Part shown: piece by piece, positions 33,556 through 43,810 of the stretch
Layout of the letters: each line of letters opens with the position of its first letter
Position numbering within the stretch: position 1 is the first letter of the stretch
From: Chimonanthus salicifolius
Lineage: Eukaryota; Streptophyta; Magnoliopsida; Laurales; Calycanthaceae
NCBI GenBank assembly: GCA_013350335.1
Contig: CM023536.1
Coordinates: 14,699,520-14,763,519 of the forward strand
Reading direction: 5' to 3'
Length of the DNA: 64,000 nt
Translations under genes and position numbers: made by a program
Notes under the pieces: model-generated
Database searches by the model: none
What the model was told of the DNA's origin: nothing
The model's input: the letters and a program-made list of their open reading frames with translations, nothing else

Positions 33556-34558
33556 TATCTGGTCGGAATCCATCTTCAAATCTCAGCCATCAAATCTGGA
33601 TTCTTGCCTTGCAAACAACTTCTAAATCCAGGTCTAGATCTAACCCAGAATCATCCACATAGGCATTGCTTTCAGATTTCAGATTTCTGCTAGATTTAGA
33701 TGCCCCAAATTAGTCGCACATATGCTGTACACGTCCAAGCAGATTCTTGCTAAATCTGGGCCTTCTATTTTGGGCTCCAACAAATCCAACGCCCAACCTC
33801 CTGTATGGGTGAGATTCCCATGCCATGGAATTCGTTTTTGCAGCTTCATGGAAGCAAATGGGCCTGAACTAATAGGCTTTTCAGTCCCAAAACAGAGCCG
33901 ATCAGGCCTTAGTTGTTGGCTGGTCCAAATAGGCTTCAAATCTGACGTAAGTGGGTCCATTATGATGCTTGTGGGGCCTCCATCATCCCTAGCATAGGTT
34001 TAGAGAGAAGTGATATCTGGTCGAAATTCGTCCTCAAATCTCAGCCATCAAATCTGGATTCTTGCCTTGCAAAAGATTCTAAATCCAGGCCCAGAATCAT
34101 CCACATGGCCAGCTGATAAAATTGCTGTTTCAGCAGTGATTTTAAGATATTGATTGTAGATTTCTGCTGGATTTAGATGCCCAAAACTGTCCCAAATCAG
34201 TTCCATATCTGCTGTACACGTCCAAGCAGATTCTTGACAAATCTGGGCTTTCTATTTTGGGCTCCAACAGATCCAACTCCCAACCTTCTGTATTGGTGAG
34301 ATTCCCATGTCATGTTGGAACCCACGTGGCATCCACATAGGCATTGAGGTCTCAGCTCACATGGAATTCGTGTTGTCAGCTTCTTGGTAGCAAATGGGAC
34401 TAAAAAATTGGCTTTTGAGGGCCAAAACAGTGCCTAACAGGCCTTAGATGTTGGCTCGTCCAAATGGGCTTCAAATCTAATGTAAGTTGGTCCATTATGA
34501 TGCTCATGAGGCCCTCTCTTCCTTCCATCAATCGTAGCATACGTTTGGAGAGCAATTT
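33556..34558. repeat. Tandem duplication, about 458-bp offset
   Basis: The block starting 'tatctggtcggaatccatcttcaaatctc' at 33556 is repeated from 34014, ending with the shared 'gtccattatgatgctcatgaggcc'. The second unit is longer because of an internal extra piece (about 34320-34360). No protein was recognised. It could be LTR-derived or satellite-like. Confidence 0.8.
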
Positions 34559-35199
34559 TATCGATTTCATCCAATTGGGCCCACCCCATCTTCACTCGGA
34601 TCTTCATGTTCTGGTCATGTGATGGAATACATATTATGGATATACTGCTATAACATCCATCATTTGCTCTCCTTATCAGTAACATCATTATACTTGTTAA
34701 AATTAAAATATTTTTTTTGGATAATTACTACACTGTATTTTGTTATTTATGTTTGAATTTGAAAGTAGTTCTAGTATTTGAATTACAAAGGTTTAGGTGC
34801 CGGTGAATGCTTGTTAGGATTGGTGAAGATTTAAGAAGTACTGTCCAGAGGAAATAACAAAGAGCCTAAAATGATACACGGGAGAATGCCAATGTTTTAC
34901 AGAAATTGAGAATTTGTCTCATTTCACATGGATTGTTTGAACATATGATGGGATGTAAATACCAAACAAAATTTGAATTACTCTTGATGGGTTGTTCGAT
35001 AATAAGAATGTAACTCACTTTTTACACAGGTTTTTCAGTTGATCTAAACTTTTAGGATTAGAGAGGAGTAGAGGCTTGCAAGTGGTTTTCGTGTATATGT
35101 GGGATTAGTCTCATCTTCAATGTGGGGTGGAGATACCCATATTATCCATAAAAAAAGGGAAAAAAAATAGAAAAAGAATTTAACCCACTTGTAATTGTT
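34559..35199. other. Unrecognised spacer
   Basis: AT-rich, no ORF with recognisable content. Confidence 0.5.
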
Positions 35200-35690
35200 G
35201 ATAATGAATCAGCCAATACAACTCAATGTGTTCATTTCATCATTTTTCTCGAAGATTAAGAATTATGCTCCGAAACTTCGTCCTAGACTCGAGAAAACCT
35301 ATTTCAGAGACACAGGTGAAGAGACACAAGATTTATAGGTTGAATATGGAATTGTTAGAAATAAAAGATGCAAATCACATACACGAGACCATAGGGATTT
35401 TATGTGGTTCGGCAATATCACATGCGTCTAAGGACCATGACGATTTTATTAAGATGAAGTTTCTGGACAGGTTACAAGGATTACATTAACCTTACTTATC
35501 TCTTCCTCTCAGACTCTCTTTCTCTCTATTCACAGCTCAAGGAAACCCTAGGAGAAAAGAACCTTATATACTTGTGCCTTAACACAGACTGGGCCCAGTG
35601 GACCTGGGCCCAACAGACAGTTCAAGCCTAAAAGGACTTTGAGCCACAAACCCAATAGAAATTACATTCCATATGTCATTAATTCAAGGT
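35200..35690. repeat. LTR-like relic
   Basis: Contains 'ttatgtggttcggcaatatc', similar to 'ttacgtggttcggccca' at about 4359, then a CT-rich tract and 'gggcccaacaga'. Probably an old LTR, likely antisense. No boundaries. Confidence 0.35.
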
Positions 35691-35829
35691 TGTCCTACAC
35701 AACTTTCATTTGTGGAGCTTCATAACTTATTCTTTTCAAGAATCCTTGGCTACAAAATTGGTCAGGTGTATCATCTTTGGAAACAATGGCAATGATTTTT
35801 TTTTTTCACTAAGCAAGAAAATTTTCAAA

Positions 35830-36860
35830 ATGTCCAAAAGAAGAAAAAGGAGATTGAGAAGAGCCATGGGACATCCAACAACGGTAATCGAATGGGTGTC
35901 AAATGTCATCGATGTGGTAAGTATGGGCACAAATAGGAATGCAACTTGTGTTGGGTTTTAACTTGATCCGCATGACTTAATCGGAAAAATTAGTGGATTG
36001 GATTTTACGTTTCTAAAATTAGGGTCGGATTGGATTGAAGGAAAAAATCCAAATTAAATTCAGGTCAGGGCAGGTCAAGTTTTTTTAAAATTGATCTGAA
36101 CCGACCCAAATTGACCCGATCTAACCATTCAAAAATTTAATATAAAATCGAATGCCTTAATTGATGCCAGCACTCAGCTTGAGTTGGGTTAGTAATTCGG
36201 GTCAAATTGGGTTGAGTAATTCGGATCAAGAATTCGAGTTGAGATATGTCGGATCGAGTTCAATAATTTTTATTTAGATTTAATTGAATTTATTAAAATC
36301 CAGCTTTATCCTTCCCAGAACATAAGAAAGAATTGTGGCATGAAATTAAATAGAAGATAGGTAGCTGAAAAAGGAGATGAATCCAAAGCCTATGAGAAAG
36401 ACACAATCATCACAACTATTAACACCAATATCTGTTGAAGAAAGGTGGTCTAGTTCGAATTAATGATGATTGAGATGGTACAATCACACTTAAGAATGTG
36501 TTTCATGTGCCCACCATGAATAATTTATAAGTCTGGCATCCATGATTGGGACATATTAGCATGAATAAGTCAAAAGTTATGGTAATGAAAATTTTGGGGA
36601 ATGATTTGCCAAATTGACGTCATTTGGTAGTGAGGAGGTGTGACAAGGATGTCAATATGGAAAGGCACATTGTCTTCCATTTGATAAATCCTTTTTCAAG
36701 ATGAAGGGTGCCTTTGGTAGGTGATGTGACCTTCTAATAAAACTTTATATTCGGGTTTGTATTACATGTTAATGTTTGTTGATGACTTTACAAGATTTTT
36801 TATGGGTTTTTATTTTGTGCAAGAAAAATCAAATGTCTTCATATAATTACACTTAAAGTC
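35830..36860 (+). pseudogene. Decayed Copia gag-to-integrase relic
   Basis: Plus-strand pieces in Copia order: CHRCGKYGHK (gag zinc knuckle, near 35902), NDDxDGTITLKNVFHVPTMNNL (protease end, near 36455), LGHISMNKSKVMV (GAG-pre-integrase, near 36545) and MFVDDFTRFFMGFYFVQEKSNVF (integrase start, near 36770). Stops and deletions separate them, and it ends before the integrase DRGGE motif. Confidence 0.75.
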
Positions 36861-37479
36861 CTAAGTCAAATCAAACTCTCTCTACTCAATCAACAGTTGA
36901 TTACATGCAAATAATTTAACTAAGGTTCCAAGGGCAAAGGGTATGACTGTAAACCGTATATGGTAACCCACAATTAGTAAGACCCATACACGTTTTAGGA
37001 TTTAAGTGGAGCCCAGACGAATTACTATTCACGGATTTGGAAGAGATCTTTTAGAATCTGGCTTCCTACTTTGATAGAAAATGGATTATATAAAGAAAAG
37101 CACAGCCCTAGAGTCCTCTCTCTGCCTGGATCGATTCTCTCTCTCTGTCTCAACCCATCACTCACGAAAATAAGAGGAGAAATCAAGACAGGAAGGAAGA
37201 GAAACTCTAGTACACACGAGTTTTGTAGGAAGACAAACAAGAGAACACCGCACAAGAAGAGATCGACTGTACTATTCTAGATATGATGGATTCGGGTATG
37301 TATTTATTTAGATATGATGATATTTCCGCATAATGAATATTGGATTAATTAGAAAACATTATTTGATTCCAGATCCTGATGTTTTGACGGATAATGGATT
37401 GTATTATGAACATTGGGCACACTAGATCTCAATATATGAAGCCCAAGTTTTCAATCCATATTAAAAATATGCTAACAAT

Positions 37480-37491
37480 TGGTATTAGAGC
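37480..37491 (+). other. Primer-binding site
   Basis: TGGTATTAGAGC directly after ...atgctaaca, one base from the initiator-Met-tRNA form TGGTATCAGAGC. Confidence 0.8.
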
Positions 37492-37628
37492 AATGTTTCT
37501 ATGAATCGTTGATGCTTTCACTGAAGATCTATGATAGGATGGTTTTTATTTTCCAGAAAGTGTTTTGGAAAAAAATAATAATGGACCTAGTCGAAGAAAG
37601 GGGTAGTTCAGATTTTGCAGTTTTCGTA

Positions 37629-37885
37629 TCAGTCGACTGGTACATCGACTGGTACCTTGGCAATTATCAGGTGATACATTAGTTAGTGCATTGACTGGTA
37701 CATCAACTAGTGCATCGACTGGTGCGTCGACTGGTGCATCGACTGGTGCATCAACTATTGCACCGACTGGTACATCGACTGGTGCATCGACTAGTGCATC
37801 GACTGGTACATCGACTGGTGCATCGACTGGTGCATCGTCTAGTACATAGACTGCTACATCGACTATTTCATCGTCTAGTATATAG
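37629..37885 (+). repeat. 12-bp minisatellite CATCGACTGGTG
   Basis: Two split units at the left, then about 16 head-to-tail copies of a 12-mer (37687-37880) with substitutions concentrated at both ends. Because 12 is a multiple of 3, each frame gives a 4-residue peptide repeat (for example HRLV). It lies in the Copia leader just after the primer-binding site, where no protein is expected. Confidence 0.95.
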
Positions 37886-38109
37886 ATACATCATCTAATG
37901 ATGTAAAGATGATTTATTATGTTGATGTGATCAATTTTGAAACACGTAAAGATATTTATGATATTTTATATATAAAGTTTTGAATATAAAATCATGTGTT
38001 TCAAGTTAAAAAAAAAAATTATGAATTGAATGCAAGTCAAAATTGATTCAATTACGATGTAATTTTTGACTTGAATTCAAATTATGATACGGTTTGTTAG
38101 TCACCAACG

Positions 38110-38640
38110 TAGCCTGACCAGAATGTGTTGAACATCGAGTCATATAAATATGATTTAATACCATTCCCAAGTGTTAAATAATAATGGCTTTGCAAATCGC
38201 AATCCCTAACTCACAAAGATATTAGGTTGGCCCAAAGGTACACCATTCCAAGTGGTTAACGGATTGGGATATGATAATTGACGGGTACTTGTGGTTAGTA
38301 TTACTACAGACACCCAAAGGTAACTACGGTATTTAGTCACTTGTACTTAGTAGCTTAGTCATATTGGTAACTAGGAATCACCGCAACGTTTGAATAGTGT
38401 GTCATAAGATTACCTAAAGGTAGATCCGGTAACACTGTTCACTAAAGTTAAATAAATTATTTGTGTGTTTCAATTTATGTTCAATATTCATAGCATCATG
38501 TGGTGTGCCAATAGATTACCCAATGGTATACACTATTTGCTAAAGTTATTTTAAACGGTGTGTTATAAGATTACCCAAAGGTAGATCCGATAACATTATT
38601 TACTAAAGTCATTGATTAGGTATTTCTACTTAAGTTTAAT
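38110..38640 (+). other. Copia leader with repeated ACCCAAAGGTA motifs
   Basis: Variants of (t)tacccaaaggta(g) occur at about 38232, 38309, 38411, 38515 and 38571, most followed by similar context (gatccgataacatt...actaaagt). Non-coding, between the minisatellite and gag. Confidence 0.6.
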
Positions 38641-38657
38641 TTATAGCATTAAAGAGT

Positions 38658-40630
38658 GATCATGTATTATGTACTTGCAGCTACCTTACCTATTACGCTT
38701 CACTTGCAAGCTTCGTCTGTTTCCATACTGAATGGAATGAATTTCTCAGAATGGAAAGAACAAGTCGAGTTTCACCTTAGTGTACTCGATCTTGATAAAG
38801 CAATCTTTCGAATTAGCCTACTATAACTAATGAAATTAGTGCTTAGGAGAAATTATTTTGTGAAACGTGGATTCAATCTTACAGACTTAGCTTTATGTTT
38901 ATGCGCATGACGATAGCGAACAACATTAAGTCACTACTACCCAAAACAGATAATGTTTAGAATTTCCTCCAAAATGTACAAGAATAAGTTTACATTAACA
39001 GACAAGTATTTGGCCGGGACACTTATGGCAAGGCTTACCATCATGACGTATGATGGGAGTTGAGGAATGACTAAGGTGGTGTGAAGTGTCATTTCTGTTT
39101 GAAAATACAGAAAGTCCACCATAAGAGAACTTGATTTGAACAGAAAATATATCATTACATTTTGTATGTTACAAATCTAATCTCACTGAAGTCTCCTCTA
39201 AGACTTGGTGACTTGACTCTGGGGCTATAACTCATGTTTCTAATGCGATGTATCCCTGCATCATGAAGTTGATAATAAACATGGGTTGATTAATAAAAAA
39301 GTTCATTAAATTCTTATGGAATAAACGTTTGGGACACATATCCCATGAAAGAACTGAAAGTTGGTAAATGAAGGGATTCTACCGAGTCTCGACTTTATTG
39401 ACTTACGTGTGTGTATAGAATGCATTAACGGTAAACAAACTAAATACACCAAGAAATGTGCCACTAGAAGTAAATGGATACTTGAATTGATTCATACTGA
39501 TATATGTGGTCATTTTGATGTTCCATCGTTTGGTGGAGAAACCTACTTCATCACCTTTATTGAAGATTATTCATGTTATAGTTATATATATATATATATA
39601 TATATATCTATTGCATGATAAATCTTACGCGGTTACTTTCGTAGAGATATTTATCACTAAAGTAGAAAGACAGTTAGATAGAAATGTGAAAGTCATTAAA
39701 TCTGATAGAGGTGGTGAATATTATAGTAGGTATGATAAGATGGGTCAACACCCAGGACCGGTTGCTAGATTACTAGAATGCCGTGGCATAGTGGCACAGT
39801 ACACGATGCCTGGTACACCTCAGCAGAATGGTATTAATGAAAGGCGCAACTGTACACTTAAAGATATGGTTAGGAGCATGTTGTGCAATAGTACAGTAGC
39901 TATTATGTTGTGGATGTATGCCTTAAGTACCGCAGCGTACATAATCAAGTTCTTAGGAAGTCAGTTCTTAAGACTCCTTATGAACTGTGGACAGGAAGGA
40001 AACCTAGTCTAAGACACCTACATATGTGGGGTTGTCCTGTGGAAACTAGAATTTATAATCCACATGAAAAGAACCTTGATGAGAGGACAATCAGTGGTTA
40101 CTTCATAGGTCACCCTAAGAAGTCCAAAGGATACATGTTCTATTGTCCGAACCATAGTACGAGAATTGTGGAGACCGGAAATGTAAAGTTTATTGATAAT
40201 GGTGAGATTAGTGGGAATGATTTGAAGAGAAGTGCAAGTATACATGAAGTGAGGGTGTCAGTCCTTATACCCTCCCACTTCTGACAGTATTATTGTTCCT
40301 GACATTATTGAACAACCTAATGAAACTGAACAACACTTGAATGATGAATCACTTCCTGAAGATGTCGTCCCCATCAATGAACCGATTGTAGAACAACCGC
40401 AAGAAGTTGTTTTAAAAAGGTCTCAAAGACAAAGGAGACCTGCAATTTCGAATAATTATGTGGTCTGCATACAAGAATCGGATTATGATGTAAGGACTGT
40501 TAAAGATCCGGTCACTTATAAAGAAGCCATAAGATGTGAAAATTCTGATAAATTGATAGATACCATGAAAGATGAGTTAAAGTCCATGAGCCAGAATGAA
40601 GTTTGGGATTTAGTAAAATTGCCTCAATGA
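38658..40630 (+). pseudogene. Copia gag, protease and integrase remnant
   Basis: Gag start is visible as SVSILNGMNFSEWKEQVEFHLSVLDLDKAI (about 38710-38810). Protease keeps LDSGA-ITHVSNAM (near 39215). Then LGHISHERTEKLVNEGI, CIECINGKQTKYTKK (zinc-binding part), IHTDICGHFDVPSFGGETYFITFIEDY, VIKSDRGGEYYSRY and MPGTPQQNGINERRN from integrase. A (TA)n tract at 39582-39608 interrupts the integrase core, and further stops and frameshifts follow, so it is dead. The last open part (40337-40630) begins the RT region. Confidence 0.85.
39582..39608. repeat. (TA)n microsatellite inside integrase
   Basis: A run of TA units inside the integrase core, read as alternating I and Y. It is absent from integrases elsewhere, so expanded after the element died. 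Confidence 0.85.
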
Positions 40631-42050
40631 TACAAGAAAATTGGTTATAAATGAGTCTTTAAAAATAAACGTGACTCAAAAAGCAATATCGAACGGTATA
40701 AAGTCAGACTTGTGGCCAAAGAGTTCACTCGAAGAGATGGCATAGATTATAAATAGACCTTCTCCCCTGTATCCAAGAAAGACTCTTTAAGAATTATCAT
40801 GGCCTTGTTGGCTCACTTTGATTTAGAGTTGCACCAGATGGATGTCAAAACAATGTTTTTGAATGGTAATCTAGATGATATGTATGCATGGATCAACCTA
40901 AAGGTTTCTCAATAGAGGGAAAGGAACATATGGCATACGAGCTTAAGAAGTCAATTTATGGTCTTAAGCAAGTCTCTCGGTAATGGTACGTTAAGTTCAA
41001 GGATACCATTATCTCCTTCGGATTTAAGGAAAATACCTTTGATAGGTATATATATTTGAAGGTTAGTGGGTGCAAATATGTCTTTCTGATATTCTACGTT
41101 GATGGTATTTTGCTTGCAACCAACAATCTTGGTATGATGTTTGAAATCAAGAAATTTCTCTCTACTCATTTTAAGATAAAAGATATGAGAGAGGCAGCCT
41201 ACGTAATTGGAATAGAAATATTCCATGACAGAATACGTGGGATTTTGCGACTGTATCAGAATGCCTATATTGAAAGAGTTTTGGAGAGATTTGGAATGCT
41301 AAATTGTTCTCCTCAAGATGCCCCTATATAGAAAGGAGATAAATTTAGTCTAATGCGATGTCCTTAAAATGAACTTGAAAGAAACAATGGAGGAAATCCC
41401 TTATGCTTCTACTGTAGGTAGTCTTATCTATGTAAAGACCTGCACGAGCCCAGACATTAGCTTTGTCGTCAGTATGATGGGCATATATCATAGTAATCTT
41501 GGAATGGATCACTAGAAAGCTGTAAAGAAAGTTATGAGGTATCTTCTAGGTACCAAAGACTTCATGCTCACATTTATGAGGTCTGATAATCTTGTCATTG
41601 GCTACTCAGATTTGGACTTTGATGGATGGAATGATAGTAGAAAGTCAACGTTTAGCTATTTGGTCCTTATGGTTGACAGAATAATCTCATGTAAAAGTAC
41701 CAAACAAACTATCACCGTATCATCAAGCATGGAAGTGTGGCATGCTATGAGGCCACCATTCAGATAATGTGCTTGCGGAACTTTTTCTTAGGACTTGGAA
41801 TTGTTGATAGTATTGCATACCGTTGAGAATTTGTTATGATGATTCCGCAACAGTATTTTTCTCTAAGAACGACAAGTATTCTAATAGATCAAAACACATG
41901 GAATTAAAATACTTTGACGTAAAACAAGAAGTTCAGAAACAGACAGTGTCAATTGAGCATATTAGCACTCAACTTATGATAGCAAATCCGTTGACAAATG
42001 AGTTACCAATAAAGTTGGAGCAAGCACTAAATTGGAATAGTTACATTTGT
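40631..42050 (+). pseudogene. Copia reverse transcriptase and RNase H remnant
   Basis: It carries VFKNKRDSKSNIERYKVRLVAKEFTRRDGIDY, RIIMALLAHFDLELHQMDVKTMFLNGNL (RT start), VFLIFYVDGILLATNN (the YVDD-type active site read here as YVDG), IERVLERFGML, then RNase H pieces GYSDLDFDGW, RKSTFSYLVL, ICYDDSATVFFSKN and MELKYFDVKQEV. The second catalytic Asp of the RT motif is replaced by Gly, and several stops are present. The sequence fits the same lineage as the integrase at 39650. Confidence 0.88.
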
Positions 42051-42216
42051 CACAGCCATTTTCTATCATCTTCACATGGTGAAAAACAAATTAAGATTGT
42101 ACATAATACAATATACGTTATCTTTGCATCATATACATGTCAAGTGGATAAAAAAAAAGAGTAGCACCATTTTTATAATTATAAGAGGAATGATCATATA
42201 TTAAAAAAATGATCAA

Positions 42217-42885
42217 TCCAAGTTGTACTCGTTTTCAAGTTCATAAAGTATATTTGGGATTCTCTGAGTTTAAAAGAGAGTTTTTCTACTATTATTCTAT
42301 AAAACAAAAATTATATCTTACAGAAATTTTATACTTATGCACATTATCAATTAAAGAAAATTAGATTTTAGAAAATATGGCTCAAATTTAGGCTTTGGTG
42401 TCAAACTTGGGCTTTGATGTACTAGACCAAGGCCCGACCCGAAATCTAATTCTTACCTTGTATTTACATAACAAATGTGGCTAAGCCAAGCATGGATAAA
42501 CCTAGACCCAAATTTTATCATTTTTATATGGGCTCGAGTTAGACCTGACCCAAGTTTCAGCCCACGACGACTTGAGAGATTTTCAAGTCGCTAGTCTCAG
42601 CCTAGAAAGACAAGTACCCATATTTTTTTCTATAGTGTGGGGAGTCGTAAAGAATCATACAAATCCTTGTTTCTCACTTTGAGGATTAGTAAAGATTTTC
42701 AAGTTGTCGGTCACTCAATATTCACATGGACAAATAATAGGCCCAAGATGAAAAGCTTTAATTATGAGGCTCAAAAAAAGGCCTAGACCTTGAAGATGGG
42801 CTAAGCCATCTATGAATCTAGCCATCTACTCAGTGCTATTAGTCAAAAACCAAGTTTGAACCAAATATCTGGGTAAAAATTGTCA
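42217..42885. repeat. Orphan third copy of the RLP downstream flank
   Basis: It aligns with 9085-10070 and 60460-61470: 'gagtttttctactattattct', 'ggctcaaatttaggctttgg', 'aagcatgtgcccatat'-like and 'tactcagtgctattag' pieces in order. It lacks the hAT MITE at the site where both others have it. No RLP coding sequence follows on the right, where one would be expected. Confidence 0.8.
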
Positions 42886-43008
42886 CACCGCATTTCAACT
42901 GGTTCGAATAAGGTCCTTTCATGGAGAGATTGACATTGGTCATCCCGTTCGTTTGGAGAATTTCTTGAGCCCACATGAGGTAATCTGGGACATGACTCTC
43001 ATATCATT

Positions 43009-43135
43009 TATTAGGACATGTATATCCATTCCAAAAAACTATCATCTTAGGTGAAGTGACTTAAATCCTTTATAAATCCCTAAATCTCGTTTTACACTTC
43101 TAATACGAAACTCGTTTGCAATAGCCCCAACACTT
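43009..43135. repeat. Dispersed repeat copy
   Basis: Same family as 15380-15660: 'ttaggacatgtatatccattcc...aggtgaagtgac...aaatccctaaatctc...actcgtttgc'. Confidence 0.6.
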
Positions 43136-43179
43136 ACTTAAAAGATGAGAGTTCTCCTAAAATATCATTTTGGTTTTAT

Positions 43180-43805
43180 GGTAACTAGGGGTGTAAACGG
43201 ACCTGGATCCGGCCCGCGAACCGTCTGGCCCGGCCCCTACAAATAAGCATACAGGCCGGATCCTAAAGTCTACGGACTTGGACTCGGACAGTCCGTTTAG
43301 TTTTGGACGGTCCGCGGACGGTCAGCGAGCCCGTCGGACGGCCGGCGTACGCTTCGAAATCGAAACCCTTCCGTAAATAAATCCTCCGTAAATAAATCCT
43401 AACTCCTTTATCTTCCTTCTCCTTCACCCCTTCGAAAGCAAACACTTCCGTGACTCTCTCCATCTCTCACCGTCGCCCTTCACCCCTTCGTTGCCGCTTG
43501 GGTTCTCGATCGCTTTCTCTCGCCGTCGTTCTCGATCGCCCAAAAACCCTTCTCTCGCCGTCGTTCTCGTTCTCTTTCTCCGTCTCTTCCTTTCTCTCGT
43601 TTTCGCTCTGCTCAAATTTCACTCTCTTTCTCACTCAATCTCTTCCCTTCTCTCTCAGTTCTCTCAATCCTCTCCCTTAGCCCTCTTCTCTGTTCAGATT
43701 TGCAGCGGCCAACGTCGTCGCCCTTCACCCCTTTGCTGCCGCTTGGGTCGCTCCTTATCGCCGCCCTACGCATCTGTCATAGGTAAAACTACTATTTTTG
43801 ACCTA
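43180..43805. other. GC-rich then CT-rich non-coding stretch
   Basis: Starts 'taggggtgtaaacggacctggatccgg' and has GGACGGTCCGCGGACGGTC-like palindromes at 43298-43345, then repeated 'ccgtcgcccttcaccccttcg' units (43470-43745). Base composition is unlike its surroundings. The ORFs in it are low-complexity. Possibly a MITE or an LTR promoter piece; no ends defined. Confidence 0.4.
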
Positions 43806-43810
43806 GTGTG

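Larger units (their letters stand above)
36945..42160 (+). mobile_element. Decayed Ty1/Copia element with long leader
   Basis: 5' LTR ends at 37477 (start near 36945, uncertain), primer-binding site 37480-37491, a leader with a minisatellite (37629-37885) and CCAAAGGTA motifs, then gag start, protease, integrase, RT and RNase H in order with many stops. No 3' LTR is found. After about 42160 an RLP flank paralog begins, so the right end is lost. Confidence 0.82.

Noticed and set aside
37710..37898. HRLV repeat protein
   Set aside because: It is only the translation of the 12-bp minisatellite, in a retrotransposon leader.
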